NCBI RefSeq assembly: GCF_000938265.1 | Contig: NZ_JYFC01000002.1 | Location: 558,001 to 622,000, forward strand | DNA length: 64,000 nt | From: Agreia bicolorata | GTDB taxonomy: Bacteria; Actinomycetota; Actinomycetes; Actinomycetales; Microbacteriaceae | Reading direction: 5' to 3' | Shown here: piece after piece, positions 1 through 10,085 of the stretch | Numbering within the stretch: position 1 is the stretch's first letter | How the letters are laid out: each line of letters starts with the position of its first letter | Notes under the pieces: model-generated | Database searches by the model: none | The model's input: the letters and a program-made list of their open reading frames with translations, nothing else | Told to the model about the DNA's origin: nothing | Made by a program: the position numbers and the translations under genes

Positions 1-164
1 GCCTGCTTCTGTCGGAGGCGACCGACGCCGACGATGCCGCCGGTCTGCTCCTCGAGGCCGCGCTTGCAGCGGGTGGACGAGACAACGTGACCACCCTCGT
101 CGTCGAGGTGGTACGAAGCGACGATGACGCCGACGCCGACACCACTCTTCCCCGCTTCGACTGA
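1..164 (+). CDS. PP2C-family Ser/Thr protein phosphatase, C-terminal end (partial)
   Basis: Only the last 53 codons are inside the window, read in the frame that starts at base 3 and ending at a TGA at 162-164. The peptide contains GGRDNVTTLVVEV, the last conserved PP2C motif (the Asp-Asn pair lies in the metal-binding centre), followed by an acidic tail. PP2C enzymes remove phosphate from Ser/Thr and in actinobacteria are usually paired with PknB-type kinases. A membrane kinase gene follows 149 bases downstream on the same strand, so this is probably its antagonist. The identification rests on one motif plus context. Confidence 0.8.
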   Translation, partial: LLLSEATDADDAAGLLLEAALAAGGRDNVTTLVVEVVRSDDDADADTTLPRFD

Positions 165-313
165 GTCGTGTCACCCTGATTGGGGGCACGCGGTTCGACG
201 TTCGGAGTAGACCATGCCGGTGATGGCATAGGTACAGTGGGGGGACGGCTTTCGGGGGACAGTCAAGAGGTTTTCGCCCCGCCCCACGTACCCGTCTCGA
301 AAGAGGAACACCC

Positions 314-1741
314 ATGGCTCGCAGGCTGCCGTCACAGCCGCCGGTTCTCGCGGGCTACACGCACCTTCGCGCGCTGGGCAAGGGTGGCTTCGCCGATGTC
401 TTCCTCTATGAGCAGGCGCTGCCTCGGGCCGACGTCGCCGTCAAGGTTCTGCTGCCCGGCGTGGCCAGCAACAGCGTGCGCGCGATGTTCCTCTCCGAGG
501 CGAATCTGATGTCGCAACTCGCGACGCATCCGTCGGTCGTCACTGTTCACGCTGCGAGCATCGCGCCCGACGGCCGCCCGTATCTCGTTATGGAGTACTG
601 CCCGTCGTCGTTCGGCACGAGGTACAAGACCGAGCGCATTCCCCTGGCAGAGGTGCTCACCGCGGGAGTCAAGATCGGCAGCGCGCTCGAGAGCGCCCAC
701 CGGCTCGGCTTTCTGCATCGCGACATCAAGCCGTCGAACATTCTCATCACGCAGTACAACCACCCCGTGCTCGCCGACTTCGGCATCGCGGCCACTGTGG
801 CCGAGGCCGACCGCGATGAGGCCGAGGGCATGAGTGTGCCGTGGTCGGCGCCGGAGGTGCTGCAATCCGAGACACGAGGAACGGTGCGCAGTGAGGTCTG
901 GTCGCTGGCGGCGACCCTCTACTCCATGCTGGCCGGCCGCAGCCCCTTCGAGTATCCGGGCAAGAGCAACACTCGCGACGATCTGCAGCGTCGCATCGTC
1001 GGTCGCGACCGGGTGCCGCCCACGGGCCGACCGGATGTTCCCGCCGAGCTCGAAAGGCTCCTCGCCTCGTGCATGAGCAAGAGCCCTGCAGCGCGCCCGG
1101 CGAGCGTGCTCGAAGTGGTTCGTGGCCTGCAGCTCATCGAGTCGACGCTCTCGCTTCCGCAGACGTCGGCCGACATCTCGAACGAGGCATTCCCGCGTGC
1201 ATCGCAGCGGGCAGCGACGGCGGCGCCGCTCACGAAGGCGGCGCAGGGCGGCGTTTCGGTGCGCGGTGCCGGCGAGGCACGCGCGCGTCACCGCGGACGC
1301 CGGGGAGACACGGTGCGAGACTCGACCGATTCGAGCGTGACCGTCATCAGGCAGGCGACGGCCGCCAGGGCACAGCCTCTGCGCAAGCCCGGGGTGATTG
1401 CGGCCGTCATCGGCAGCGCAGTGGTGCTGGTGGCTGCGGTCGTCGCGGCGGTCGTGCTCGTACTGGGTGCGCTCAACACGTCGATTCCGAACGTCAGCGA
1501 CATCCGCGCGAGTGCCGACGCCGGCACCATCGTCTTCTCCTGGCGCGATCCGGGCCTCGCAGACGGTGACCTCTACGTGATCCGCTCCGCGGACGGCTCG
1601 ACGTCGACTCAGTCGGCGAACGAATTCACGGTTCAGGCCGAGCCTCAGGTTCCCGAGTGCATCACCGTGCGCGTCTCGAGAGACGGCCGACTCGGCGATC
1701 CGTCGGCCGAGAAGTGCGCATCGGCCGGAGACGGCGGATGA
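314..1741 (+). CDS. Membrane-anchored Ser/Thr protein kinase (PknB-like)
   Basis: 475 residues, with an AAGAGGA ribosome site just upstream of the ATG. The N-terminal kinase domain has the glycine loop GKGGFADV (residues 22-29), the ATP lysine in VAVKVL (about 44), the catalytic loop HRDIKPSN (135-142) and the metal-binding DFGIAA motif, so it should be active. An Arg/Ala-rich linker leads to one transmembrane helix (about 361-387) and a short extracellular segment of about 85 residues that resembles a single FN3 domain. There are no PASTA repeats. The stop overlaps the next start (ATGA), which couples it to the giant Ig/FN3 protein. Likely substrates are encoded in the same cluster, the FHA protein being the obvious phosphothreonine reader. 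Confidence 0.93.
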   Translation: MARRLPSQPPVLAGYTHLRALGKGGFADVFLYEQALPRADVAVKVLLPGVASNSVRAMFLSEANLMSQLATHPSVVTVHAASIAPDGRPYLVMEYCPSSFGTRYKTERIPLAEVLTAGVKIGSALESAHRLGFLHRDIKPSNILITQYNHPVLADFGIAATVAEADRDEAEGMSVPWSAPEVLQSETRGTVRSEVWSLAATLYSMLAGRSPFEYPGKSNTRDDLQRRIVGRDRVPPTGRPDVPAELERLLASCMSKSPAARPASVLEVVRGLQLIESTLSLPQTSADISNEAFPRASQRAATAAPLTKAAQGGVSVRGAGEARARHRGRRGDTVRDSTDSSVTVIRQATAARAQPLRKPGVIAAVIGSAVVLVAAVVAAVVLVLGALNTSIPNVSDIRASADAGTIVFSWRDPGLADGDLYVIRSADGSTSTQSANEFTVQAEPQVPECITVRVSRDGRLGDPSAEKCASAGDGG

Positions 1742-4700
1742 TCTTCCGCTGGCTCCGCGCACACGCCTCCCAGGCGATCACCACGGCGAGTGTGCTCGTC
1801 GTCACCGCCGTCGTGCTCGCCATCGCGCTCGTGTCGACGGGCTACACCGAACAGAAACTCGAACTCGACGACGCGTCGGTCTGGGTGACCAACGGCTCGC
1901 GTCAGGTGGTCGGGCGTGCGAACACCGACGTTTTCGAGCTCAACACGGTGGTGACGAGCGAGGGCAGCGACATCGATGTGCTGCAGCGCGGCGAGACCGT
2001 GCTCGCGCACAACCACACGAGCAATACCCTTCAGATCATCGATCCCGCGTCGTCGCAGGTCACTTCCACGATTCCGCTGCCGGCGGGCGACCCCGATGTC
2101 ACGCTCGTCGACGGCCAGGTCGTCATTCACTCGGGAACCACGGGCGAGGTCTGGGTGGTGCGCGAGGCCAATCTCGATGCATTCGATTCCACGGCGCAGC
2201 CGCTGCTCAGCCTCGATGCGGGCAGCGTCGTGGCCGTCGATGATACGGGCACGCTGGTGGGTTTCGACCGTCAGTCGCAGCGGCTCGTGACGGCCGATCT
2301 CTCCTCCGGTGCCGAGCCCCGCTCCGAGGCGGTCGCCGGTCTCGACCTGCAGGATTCCGACGAGCTTCAGATCACGCGTACCGGCGGCGTCGCATCCGTT
2401 CTCGATGTGACGAGCCGTGAGCTGGTGGTGGGCGGAACGCAGGTCGACCTGTCTGATCGCATCGCCTCGTCTGCCGAGCTTCGGCTGGCCGCGCCGACCA
2501 CGGCAGGCGGGGCTGTGCTGCTGGCCTACACCGGCGGGCTGCTCGGCATCGATACGTCGTCGGGCGCCGTCGAGCAGCTGGTCGACGGCACCGATGGCCG
2601 CCCGACGCAGCCGCTCGTCGACGACGGATGCGTGTACGCGGCCTGGGCCGACGGCTCGACCTGGCAGCGTTGCGGGTCGACGGATGCGGTGCGCGGGCAG
2701 CTGGCCGGTGTCTCGGCCGACGACGATCTGGCGTTTCGCAGCAACGGACGCTATGTCGTTCTGAACGATCGCGGCGCCGGCCGAGTCTGGGCGGTGCAGC
2801 ACGAGAACCGACTCATCGACAACTGGAGCCAGCTGATCGACGACGACGATGATCCTCAACAAGACAACGAGGTCGACGACGACACTCCGCCCGAACTGGT
2901 CAAAGACCAGCAGCCGCCCGTGGCCAACCCCGACGACTTCGGCGCCCGGCCCGGCGTATCGAGCATTCTGCCTGTGCTTCTCAACGACTACGACCCGAAC
3001 GGCGACGTTCTCTCGATCACGGCGACCTCCGAGATCGACCCCGCGATCGGGCGGATCGACCTCGTCAGCACGGCGCAGCAGCTCCAGGTCACGCTGACGC
3101 CGCAGGCATCCGGAACCTTCTCGTTCGACTACACCATCTCCGACGGCCGTGGCGGCACCGCGTCGAGCACTGTCTCCGTGACGGTACGCGCGCCGGGTGA
3201 GAACTCGGCGCCTGTTCAGGCGAGGACGACGAAGGCGACCGTGGCTGCCGGGGGCGTCTTCACCGCGAACGTGCTCGGCGACTGGTACGACCCCGACGGT
3301 GACCCGATGTACCTGGAGGACGCGCAGACGGGCGAGCCCGACCGCGTATCGTTCTCGCCGGCGGGAGAGCTCGACTTCCGCGACGGAGGCACCGCGGCGG
3401 CGGAGAAGGACATCGGCCTGCAGGTCTCCGACTTCAGCCTGTCGGGTACCGGTCAGGTGAGGGTCACCGTGTCTGATCCCGGCTCCGTTCCGATTCTGAC
3501 CGATGGATTCCTGGTGCAGGGCTACACCGGCCAGGAACTGCAGATCGCTCCGCTCTCTCACGTGCGCGGGGGCACGGGTGTCATTCGCCTCAGCAATGTC
3601 GCCGACTACCCCGAGGCGAAGATCACACCCAACTACGCCAAGGGCACGTTCCGCTTCCAGGCTCAGAACGCGGGAGTGCACTACCTGTCGTACTCGGTCA
3701 CCGACGCGGCGCAGCAGACGGCGACGGGCATCATCCGGGTCGACATCGCCGCGGCACCGGATGCCTCGACCAAGCCGATCACGGTTCCGACGGTCGCGTT
3801 CCTCTACCAGCAGCAGACCGACATGGTCGACGTGCTGGCCACCGACATCGACCCTGCCGGGGGAGTGCTGAGCATCGCGGGTGTAACCGGCGTTCCAGCG
3901 GGATCCGGCGTCGTCGTCGAGGTCATCGAGCACCGCATCCTGCGCGTCAGGCTCAACAACCCTCTCGACGCACCGGTGACGTTCACCTACACGGCCACGA
4001 ATGGATTCTCGAGCGCCGAGGGTGTCGTCACTGTGTACCAGGTGCCAGAGCCGAAGAGGCTGCAGGCGCCCGTCGCAGTGGCCGACAGCGTCTCGGTGCG
4101 TGTGGGCGAGGTCATCGATATTCCCGTGGTGGCCAACGACGAGCATCCGAATCGCAAGCCGCTCGTACTCGACCCCGAGCTCGTGCAGAACGTTCCGGCG
4201 GGCGGCGGGCTGCTGTTCGTCTCCGGCAACCACCTGCGCTATCTGGCGCCCGACGAGCCGGGCGACTACACGGCCATCTACCGTTTGGACACGACGGCAG
4301 ACGTGCAATTCGACACCGCCCAGGTGACGATAGCGGTGAGAGAGGCCGATGCCGCCACAAACACGGCGCCGGTGCCGCCGACCCTGTCGGCCCGCGTTCT
4401 GGCCGGCGACACCGTCACGATTCCGGTGCCGCTGGGCGACATGGATGCCGATGGCGACTCCGTGAGGCTGGTCGGCGCCGCCTCGAATCCGTCGCAGGGC
4501 AACGTGACCGTCGCGGGCGACGTGCTGAACTACACGGCGGGTGCCGCATCACAGGGAACGGACACGTTCTCGTATGAGGTGGTCGACAGCCTCGGCGCAC
4601 GCGCGACCGGCATCGTTCGGGTGGGCGTCAGTCCGAGTTTCGACACGGCGAGCCTTCCCGTCGCGGTCGACGACGTGGTCGTCACGACCCCGGGCACCGC

Positions 4701-7590
4701 CATCACCGTGCGGGTGCTGGAGAACGATTCCGACCCGAATGCCAGCCCGCTTCACGTCACCGGCGTGGAGTCCGCCGTCGTCGCCGTCGATGTGCCCAAG
4801 TCGGCTGACCGCATCACGTTCCATGCGCCCGAGGCCGAGGGCGACTACGCGGTGCTCTACACGATTCAGAACGACGGCGGCCAGCAGGCGTCTGCCTGGC
4901 TTCGCGTTCGAGTCGACGCCGACGCGCCTCCGGTGCGGCCGGAGGCCGACGACACCGTGCTGAATCTGACCGACATTCAGGGCCGCGACGAGGTCACGGT
5001 CGATGTGATGCGCAGGGTCTTCTATGCGGAGGGCGATGTCGGTTCGCTCGCGCTGTCATTGGTGCCGGGGTACGACACGACGGCGTCGGTGCTGCAGAAC
5101 GACCGGGTGCGCGTCACCGTGCAGCAGAAGAGCCAGATCATTCCGTTCGTCGTCTCCCGATCCGACGATCCCAGTGTGAACGCCACCGCGTTCATCTGGG
5201 TGCCCGGTCTCGAAGACGCGCTGCCCGAATTGCGCACGACGGCCAAACCGCTGCAGGTTCTCAGCGGCGACACGTTGTCGATCGACATCAACGACTACGT
5301 GGTCGCGGCCGGAGGCAGGCAGGTGCGTCTGACCGACGAGGCCACAGTCAAGGCAAGCAACGCCGACGGAACGAATCTCGTGGTCGACTCCCGCACCCTG
5401 CGGTTCACGAGTCGCGACGGGTACTGGGGCCCGGCATCCCTGTCGTTCGAGGTCACCGACGGGTCTGGTCCCGATGATCCGAACGGGCACAAGGCCGTGA
5501 TCGTGCTCGCGATCACCGTCACCCCTCGTGACAACCAGCCCCCCGTCTTCTCCGGCGCCCAACTCGGACTGCAGCCGGGTGACAGCCGAGTGATCGAGCT
5601 CCGCGACCTCACCAAGTATCCGTATCCCGACGACCTGGATCAGCTCGTCTACGCGCTCAACTCCCAGCCGGGCTCCGGGTTCTCTGCATCGCTCTCGGGC
5701 ACGCAGCTCACGGTCGCGGCGGCACCGGATGCCAAGGTCGGCAGCGGCTCAGAGTTCACGGTGGGCGTGCGCGATGAGAAGAGCGAGGGAAAGGCCGGCA
5801 TCGTCAGACTCTCGGTCGTCACCTCGACTCGACCCCTCGTGAGCCCCGGGGCCGACAGCCTCACGATCCGTCGCGGCGAGACGGCGACCATCCCCGTTCT
5901 CGAGAATGACGCGGCCACCAATCCGTTCCCCGACAAGCCTCTGACCGTCGTCGCCGTACAGGGAGCCGTGCCGGCCGGTGTACAGGTCACTCCGAGTGCA
6001 GACAAGAGCACGCTCTCTGTCACCGTGTCGCCTCAGCTCGACCTCAAGGCCACGGGCCAGGTGACGATGCAGTACCAGGTCGCCGACGCCACGAAAGACC
6101 CGGCGCGCGCCACCTGGGGAACGGTCACGATCACGATCGTCGACGTGCCGGACCAGCCCGTGGCACCTGTGCTCTCCGGTGCCGGGTTCGTGAACGGACA
6201 GCTCAGTGTGTCGGCGGCGCCCCTTCCGTATCCCAACGGAGCCCCCATCACGTCGTTCATCATCCGCAGCGACGACAACGGCGGATACTCGAAAGACTGC
6301 GGCGCCTCGGCCACCTGCCTGCTCACCGACCTGCAGGCGGGCAAGAACTACACGTTCTACTCGATCGCGGTGAACCAGTACGGGCAGTCGGCGCCCAGCG
6401 CTCGCAGCGCTCCGATGCGCAGCGACTACATCCCCGCGCCCCCGCAGCAGGTCACGATCACCCGTGAGGCCGCCGACCAGACGCAGTCGAATGAGGGCTA
6501 CGTCATCGTGTCGTGGAAGCCGATCGCCGACCCGACCCCGGGAAGCGCGGTGCAGCGCGTGCAGGTGCAGATCGGGGGATCGACGGTCACGCTCGACCGC
6601 TCGGCGACCTCGTTGCGCTACAAGGGTGTTCCTGGCACCGAGTACACGGCCGAGGTGTGGGCCGAGAACGGTGCCGATGCGCTCTATCCCGGTCAGATCC
6701 CGTGGAACAGGTCGAACTCAGGCACCGTCACCGCCGCGGGTCGTCCCTCTGCCACCGCTGTCTCGGCGACGATCGTCGACAACGCCGGATCCGTGCGGGT
6801 CGACTGGTCGGCCTTCGGTGCCAACGGCGGATCGAACGTGACGTACTCGGTGGTGCGCTACGAGGCGACGGCGTCCGTGCCGAGCTGCAGCCAGGCATCC
6901 GGTTCGCCCGCCGTCTCGCCCGGCGTTGTTCTGCCGAGCAACCACGACGACATCGGATCCCGGTTCGTCTACGTCGTCTATGCCGACAATGGGTGGGGCT
7001 GTTCTTCGGCGCAGACAGGCAGCGTGCGAGTGCTGGTGCCGCCTGATCCGCCGACGGTGTCTCTCACGTATCAGAGCCCCGTCGATGGCCTCTATGGCGT
7101 GGCCGTGGCGAGCGCCACGCCGACTCCGCTGCCGAACACCAACGCGTCGGAGTACACCGTGCAGGTGTCGGGCGGTGGGGCGGTCTCGGCCGGATCGCCG
7201 CTGACCGGAGCCGGCCCGTGGACCTTCACCTCGTGCATCACGAGCGATGGAACCACCCGATGCAGCGAAGCCGCAGCGCCCACGAATGCTCTCAGCCCCG
7301 TGAACGCGAACGCGACGGTCACCTCGTGCGTGGCCGGCAGTTCCGTGTCAGCGGCGCTCGAGAGCCCCGGCTCCGTCTCCTGGACTTTCCAGTACTCCTT
7401 CAGATCGTCGGTCGCCGGTATCCCCGGAATCTGGTCGAGCTGGTCCGACGATCCCACGGTGCCGGCACTGAGCGGATTTGAGGACTCCCAGGAGGTGGTC
7501 GTTCGCACGATCGGCAATGGGGGAGACTTTACGAACGGTACCGACCAGAACGAGCTGCGCCAGCGCGGCAGCGGCAAGCTGTGCGGCTGA
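1738..7590 (+). CDS. Giant membrane-anchored Ig-like/FN3 repeat protein
   Basis: 1950 residues from the ATG that overlaps the kinase stop. An in-frame upstream ATG at 1657 lies inside the kinase gene and is not used here. Residues 12-33 form one hydrophobic helix, probably a signal anchor. Residues of about 35-380 look like a beta-rich, propeller-like region. From about 394 to 1470 there are many bacterial Ig-like repeats carrying variants of NDYDPNGD (also NDSDPN, TDIDPAGG, MDADGD), typical of Big_9/cadherin-like modules. From about 1475 onward FN3-like domains follow. The C-terminus has scattered cysteines and ends in CG. It is probably exported and attached to the membrane as an adhesive or wall-spanning scaffold. 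The domain limits are my estimates from residue patterns. Confidence 0.82.
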   Translation: MIFRWLRAHASQAITTASVLVVTAVVLAIALVSTGYTEQKLELDDASVWVTNGSRQVVGRANTDVFELNTVVTSEGSDIDVLQRGETVLAHNHTSNTLQIIDPASSQVTSTIPLPAGDPDVTLVDGQVVIHSGTTGEVWVVREANLDAFDSTAQPLLSLDAGSVVAVDDTGTLVGFDRQSQRLVTADLSSGAEPRSEAVAGLDLQDSDELQITRTGGVASVLDVTSRELVVGGTQVDLSDRIASSAELRLAAPTTAGGAVLLAYTGGLLGIDTSSGAVEQLVDGTDGRPTQPLVDDGCVYAAWADGSTWQRCGSTDAVRGQLAGVSADDDLAFRSNGRYVVLNDRGAGRVWAVQHENRLIDNWSQLIDDDDDPQQDNEVDDDTPPELVKDQQPPVANPDDFGARPGVSSILPVLLNDYDPNGDVLSITATSEIDPAIGRIDLVSTAQQLQVTLTPQASGTFSFDYTISDGRGGTASSTVSVTVRAPGENSAPVQARTTKATVAAGGVFTANVLGDWYDPDGDPMYLEDAQTGEPDRVSFSPAGELDFRDGGTAAAEKDIGLQVSDFSLSGTGQVRVTVSDPGSVPILTDGFLVQGYTGQELQIAPLSHVRGGTGVIRLSNVADYPEAKITPNYAKGTFRFQAQNAGVHYLSYSVTDAAQQTATGIIRVDIAAAPDASTKPITVPTVAFLYQQQTDMVDVLATDIDPAGGVLSIAGVTGVPAGSGVVVEVIEHRILRVRLNNPLDAPVTFTYTATNGFSSAEGVVTVYQVPEPKRLQAPVAVADSVSVRVGEVIDIPVVANDEHPNRKPLVLDPELVQNVPAGGGLLFVSGNHLRYLAPDEPGDYTAIYRLDTTADVQFDTAQVTIAVREADAATNTAPVPPTLSARVLAGDTVTIPVPLGDMDADGDSVRLVGAASNPSQGNVTVAGDVLNYTAGAASQGTDTFSYEVVDSLGARATGIVRVGVSPSFDTASLPVAVDDVVVTTPGTAITVRVLENDSDPNASPLHVTGVESAVVAVDVPKSADRITFHAPEAEGDYAVLYTIQNDGGQQASAWLRVRVDADAPPVRPEADDTVLNLTDIQGRDEVTVDVMRRVFYAEGDVGSLALSLVPGYDTTASVLQNDRVRVTVQQKSQIIPFVVSRSDDPSVNATAFIWVPGLEDALPELRTTAKPLQVLSGDTLSIDINDYVVAAGGRQVRLTDEATVKASNADGTNLVVDSRTLRFTSRDGYWGPASLSFEVTDGSGPDDPNGHKAVIVLAITVTPRDNQPPVFSGAQLGLQPGDSRVIELRDLTKYPYPDDLDQLVYALNSQPGSGFSASLSGTQLTVAAAPDAKVGSGSEFTVGVRDEKSEGKAGIVRLSVVTSTRPLVSPGADSLTIRRGETATIPVLENDAATNPFPDKPLTVVAVQGAVPAGVQVTPSADKSTLSVTVSPQLDLKATGQVTMQYQVADATKDPARATWGTVTITIVDVPDQPVAPVLSGAGFVNGQLSVSAAPLPYPNGAPITSFIIRSDDNGGYSKDCGASATCLLTDLQAGKNYTFYSIAVNQYGQSAPSARSAPMRSDYIPAPPQQVTITREAADQTQSNEGYVIVSWKPIADPTPGSAVQRVQVQIGGSTVTLDRSATSLRYKGVPGTEYTAEVWAENGADALYPGQIPWNRSNSGTVTAAGRPSATAVSATIVDNAGSVRVDWSAFGANGGSNVTYSVVRYEATASVPSCSQASGSPAVSPGVVLPSNHDDIGSRFVYVVYADNGWGCSSAQTGSVRVLVPPDPPTVSLTYQSPVDGLYGVAVASATPTPLPNTNASEYTVQVSGGGAVSAGSPLTGAGPWTFTSCITSDGTTRCSEAAAPTNALSPVNANATVTSCVAGSSVSAALESPGSVSWTFQYSFRSSVAGIPGIWSSWSDDPTVPALSGFEDSQEVVVRTIGNGGDFTNGTDQNELRQRGSGKLCG

Positions 7591-7623
7591 GGCCCCGGCG
7601 ACGATGACATCAGGAGTACGAGC

Positions 7624-8598
7624 ATGACCATGACCCGCGAACAGGCCGTCTGGTTCGCCGACGTGTTCGGTCGACTGGTATCGAACGTCGAGCGCGTCGT
7701 CTTCGGCAAGACCCACGTCGTGAAGCTGGCCTTCGCCACGTTGCTGAGCGAGGGGCATCTCCTGCTCGAGGACTCGCCGGGCACCGGAAAGACCTCGCTG
7801 GCTCGAGCCATGGCGCAGACCGTGCAGGGAACGTCGAGCCGAATCCAGTTCACCCCCGATTTGCTGCCGGGCGACGTCACCGGTATGAGCATCTACGACC
7901 AGAAGCAGGGCGTGTTCGAGTTTCACCGCGGCCCGATCTTCGCGTCGATCGTTCTGGCCGACGAGATCAACAGGGCGAGCCCCAAGACACAGTCGGCCCT
8001 GCTCGAGGTCATGGAAGAGGGCCGAGTGACGATCGACGGCGCCACCCACGGCGTGGGCCGCCCCTTTATGGTCGTCGCGACACAGAACCCCATCGAGCAG
8101 GCGGGAACCTACCGACTGCCGGAGGCCCAGCTCGACCGCTTTATGATGAAGGCCTCGCTCGGCTACCCCGACCGCTCGTCGACCATCGCGATTCTCGAGG
8201 GCGCGGCGACACGCACGCACGACAGCACCATTCCAGCCGTAGTGACGAGCGCCAACATCGTCGAGATGGCCGATCTCGCCCGCACCGTGCACGTCGGTCA
8301 CGCCGTGCTCGACTATGTCGCCGACATCGTGGATGCGACGAGGGGCGCTGTCGAGGTTCGTCTCGGCGCGAGCGTGCGCGGCGCCGTAGCCCTCGTGCGT
8401 ACATCGAAGACGTGGGCGGCGGCACAGGGGCGGCACTTCGTGACCCCCGATGATGTGAAGACGCTCGCAGAGAACGTGCTGGCCCACCGGCTGGTGCTTG
8501 ATCCCGAGGCGGAGTTCGACGGCGTCACCGCCGCCAGCGTCATCGGGCAGATCCTGCTCGAGACCCCGCCGCCCACCGACAGGGCGCAGTCGGTGTGA
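7624..8598 (+). CDS. MoxR-family AAA+ ATPase
   Basis: 324 residues, of normal MoxR length. Walker A is DSPGTGKTSLA, Walker B is LADEINRASPKTQ, and sensor regions ATQNPIEQ and LPEAQLDRF follow, then the small C-terminal lid domain. A GGAG ribosome site precedes ATG 7624 (ATG 7630 is an alternative). MoxR ATPases act as chaperones that mature or activate partner complexes, typically encoded beside DUF58 and transglutaminase-like proteins as here. The stop overlaps the GTG of the DUF58 gene, implying translational coupling. A role in assembling the envelope components of this cluster is inferred from gene order. Confidence 0.95.
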   Translation: MTMTREQAVWFADVFGRLVSNVERVVFGKTHVVKLAFATLLSEGHLLLEDSPGTGKTSLARAMAQTVQGTSSRIQFTPDLLPGDVTGMSIYDQKQGVFEFHRGPIFASIVLADEINRASPKTQSALLEVMEEGRVTIDGATHGVGRPFMVVATQNPIEQAGTYRLPEAQLDRFMMKASLGYPDRSSTIAILEGAATRTHDSTIPAVVTSANIVEMADLARTVHVGHAVLDYVADIVDATRGAVEVRLGASVRGAVALVRTSKTWAAAQGRHFVTPDDVKTLAENVLAHRLVLDPEAEFDGVTAASVIGQILLETPPPTDRAQSV

Positions 8599-10085
8599 GC
8601 GATGAAGCACGGCGCGCGACCGAGGCCGACGGCTCCGGGGCATCGGAGCGACCGCGGCGCGAGGTACGCGCGAGAAGAACGGCGTTCGGCCGCAGAGCCG
8701 CGCGCCGCGCACGCGAGCAGGCGGCATCCGGCGCGACCGAGTCGCAGCGCGACCTCACGGGCCTGACCGGAACCAACGCGTACACCAGAACGCGGGCGGC
8801 GGGGGACGCAGTCGACGACGTTCGGCTGACCGCGCGTCTTCGGATGCGCCGCGCCGCGCGGACGATTCGAACATCGGCGGAACGCGCCGGGCGATGGGTT
8901 TCGGCGACCGTGACGGGCCTCGGGCTTTCGATCGCTGTCGTCGTCGTGCTCGGCGGCCTCTTCGGGTACCTGCTCGGGTGGATCGAGCTCGTCGTGGTCG
9001 CGTTCACCGGTTTCGCGCTGCTTGTTCTCGGGGTCTTCTTTCTCCTTGGACGCAACTCGTACGACATCGGGCTCTCGATCGACCGCGACCGGGTTGTGGT
9101 CGGCGAGGTGGCGCGCGCGACGCTCACCGTGCGCAATCCCAGTCGCTTCCGCCTTCCGCCCGTGAAGTCGGAGGTGCCTGTGGGGCGGGGACTGGCCGAG
9201 TTCTACCTCGGAGGCATCCCCAGAGATGGCAGAACGATCAGGGAGTTCTCCATACCGACCTCGCGGCGCGGGGTGGTACGGATCGGCCCCGTGCGAACGG
9301 TCAGGGCGGATCCCGTGGGCCTCCTGCGCCGCGAATACGTGTGGACCTCGCACCTTGATCTGTTCGTGCATCCCGTGACCGTTCCGATTCCCGCCACCAG
9401 CACCGGACTCATCCGCGACCTCGAGGGCAACCCCACCCGCGATCTCACCGATTCCGATGTCTCGTTCCATGCGCTGCGTGAATACGCCCCAGGCGACGAT
9501 CGTCGGCACATTCACTGGAAGAGCACGGCCAGAACGGGCCAGCTCATGGTTCGTCAATTCGAAGAGACGCGGCGCAGCCACCTGGTGATCGCCCTGTCGC
9601 TGGCCAGCGCCGACTACCACTCCGAAGAGGAGTTCGAGCTCGCCGTGAGCGTTGCCGGTTCGATAGGCATCCGAGCCATCCGAGATGCGCGCGATGTCTC
9701 CGTTCTCGCCAGCGACGAGACACCCGAGTTCGCCCGGCGGGCTGTGAACACCCCGAAGCGGCTCAGCTCACTCAGCAGGGCGAGGCTGCTCGACGATCTC
9801 GCCCGCGTCGATCACAGCCCGCGGGCCTCGGGCCTCGTCACCCTCGCGCGGGGCAGCGCGGAATCGGTCTCCGGGGCATCCGTCGCCATCATCGTCTGCG
9901 GCTCGGAATCGACTGCAGCGCAACTGCGAAGCGCTTCCGCCGCGTTCCCTCCCGGAGTCGAGGTGCTCGCGATCGTCTGCAACCCGGGAATCGTTCCCAG
10001 TCTCCGTCAGGTCGGCGAACTGCGCGTCCTCACCGTCGGCTACCTCGATGACGTGCAGAAGGCTCTCGCGAGGGCCGCATCGTGA
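8595..10085 (+). CDS. DUF58 domain protein, membrane-associated
   Basis: 496 residues from a GTG that overlaps the moxR stop. A basic, low-complexity N-terminus of about 100 residues is followed by two adjacent transmembrane helices (about 113-150). The cytoplasmic part carries the DUF58 signature EYAPGDDRRHIHWK and a C-terminal vWA-like fold. DUF58 proteins are standard partners of MoxR ATPases, and their biochemical role is unclear. The gene overlaps its downstream neighbour by four bases, so moxR, DUF58 and the transglutaminase-fold gene form one translationally coupled block. Confidence 0.92.
   Translation: MSDEARRATEADGSGASERPRREVRARRTAFGRRAARRAREQAASGATESQRDLTGLTGTNAYTRTRAAGDAVDDVRLTARLRMRRAARTIRTSAERAGRWVSATVTGLGLSIAVVVVLGGLFGYLLGWIELVVVAFTGFALLVLGVFFLLGRNSYDIGLSIDRDRVVVGEVARATLTVRNPSRFRLPPVKSEVPVGRGLAEFYLGGIPRDGRTIREFSIPTSRRGVVRIGPVRTVRADPVGLLRREYVWTSHLDLFVHPVTVPIPATSTGLIRDLEGNPTRDLTDSDVSFHALREYAPGDDRRHIHWKSTARTGQLMVRQFEETRRSHLVIALSLASADYHSEEEFELAVSVAGSIGIRAIRDARDVSVLASDETPEFARRAVNTPKRLSSLSRARLLDDLARVDHSPRASGLVTLARGSAESVSGASVAIIVCGSESTAAQLRSASAAFPPGVEVLAIVCNPGIVPSLRQVGELRVLTVGYLDDVQKALARAAS

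Noticed and set aside
1645-4308. 887-codon open frame on the minus strand
   Set aside because: It lies antisense to the kinase and giant Ig/FN3 genes and is Arg/His/Asp-rich with no recognisable motif. Long antisense frames are expected in high-GC DNA where stop codons are rare.
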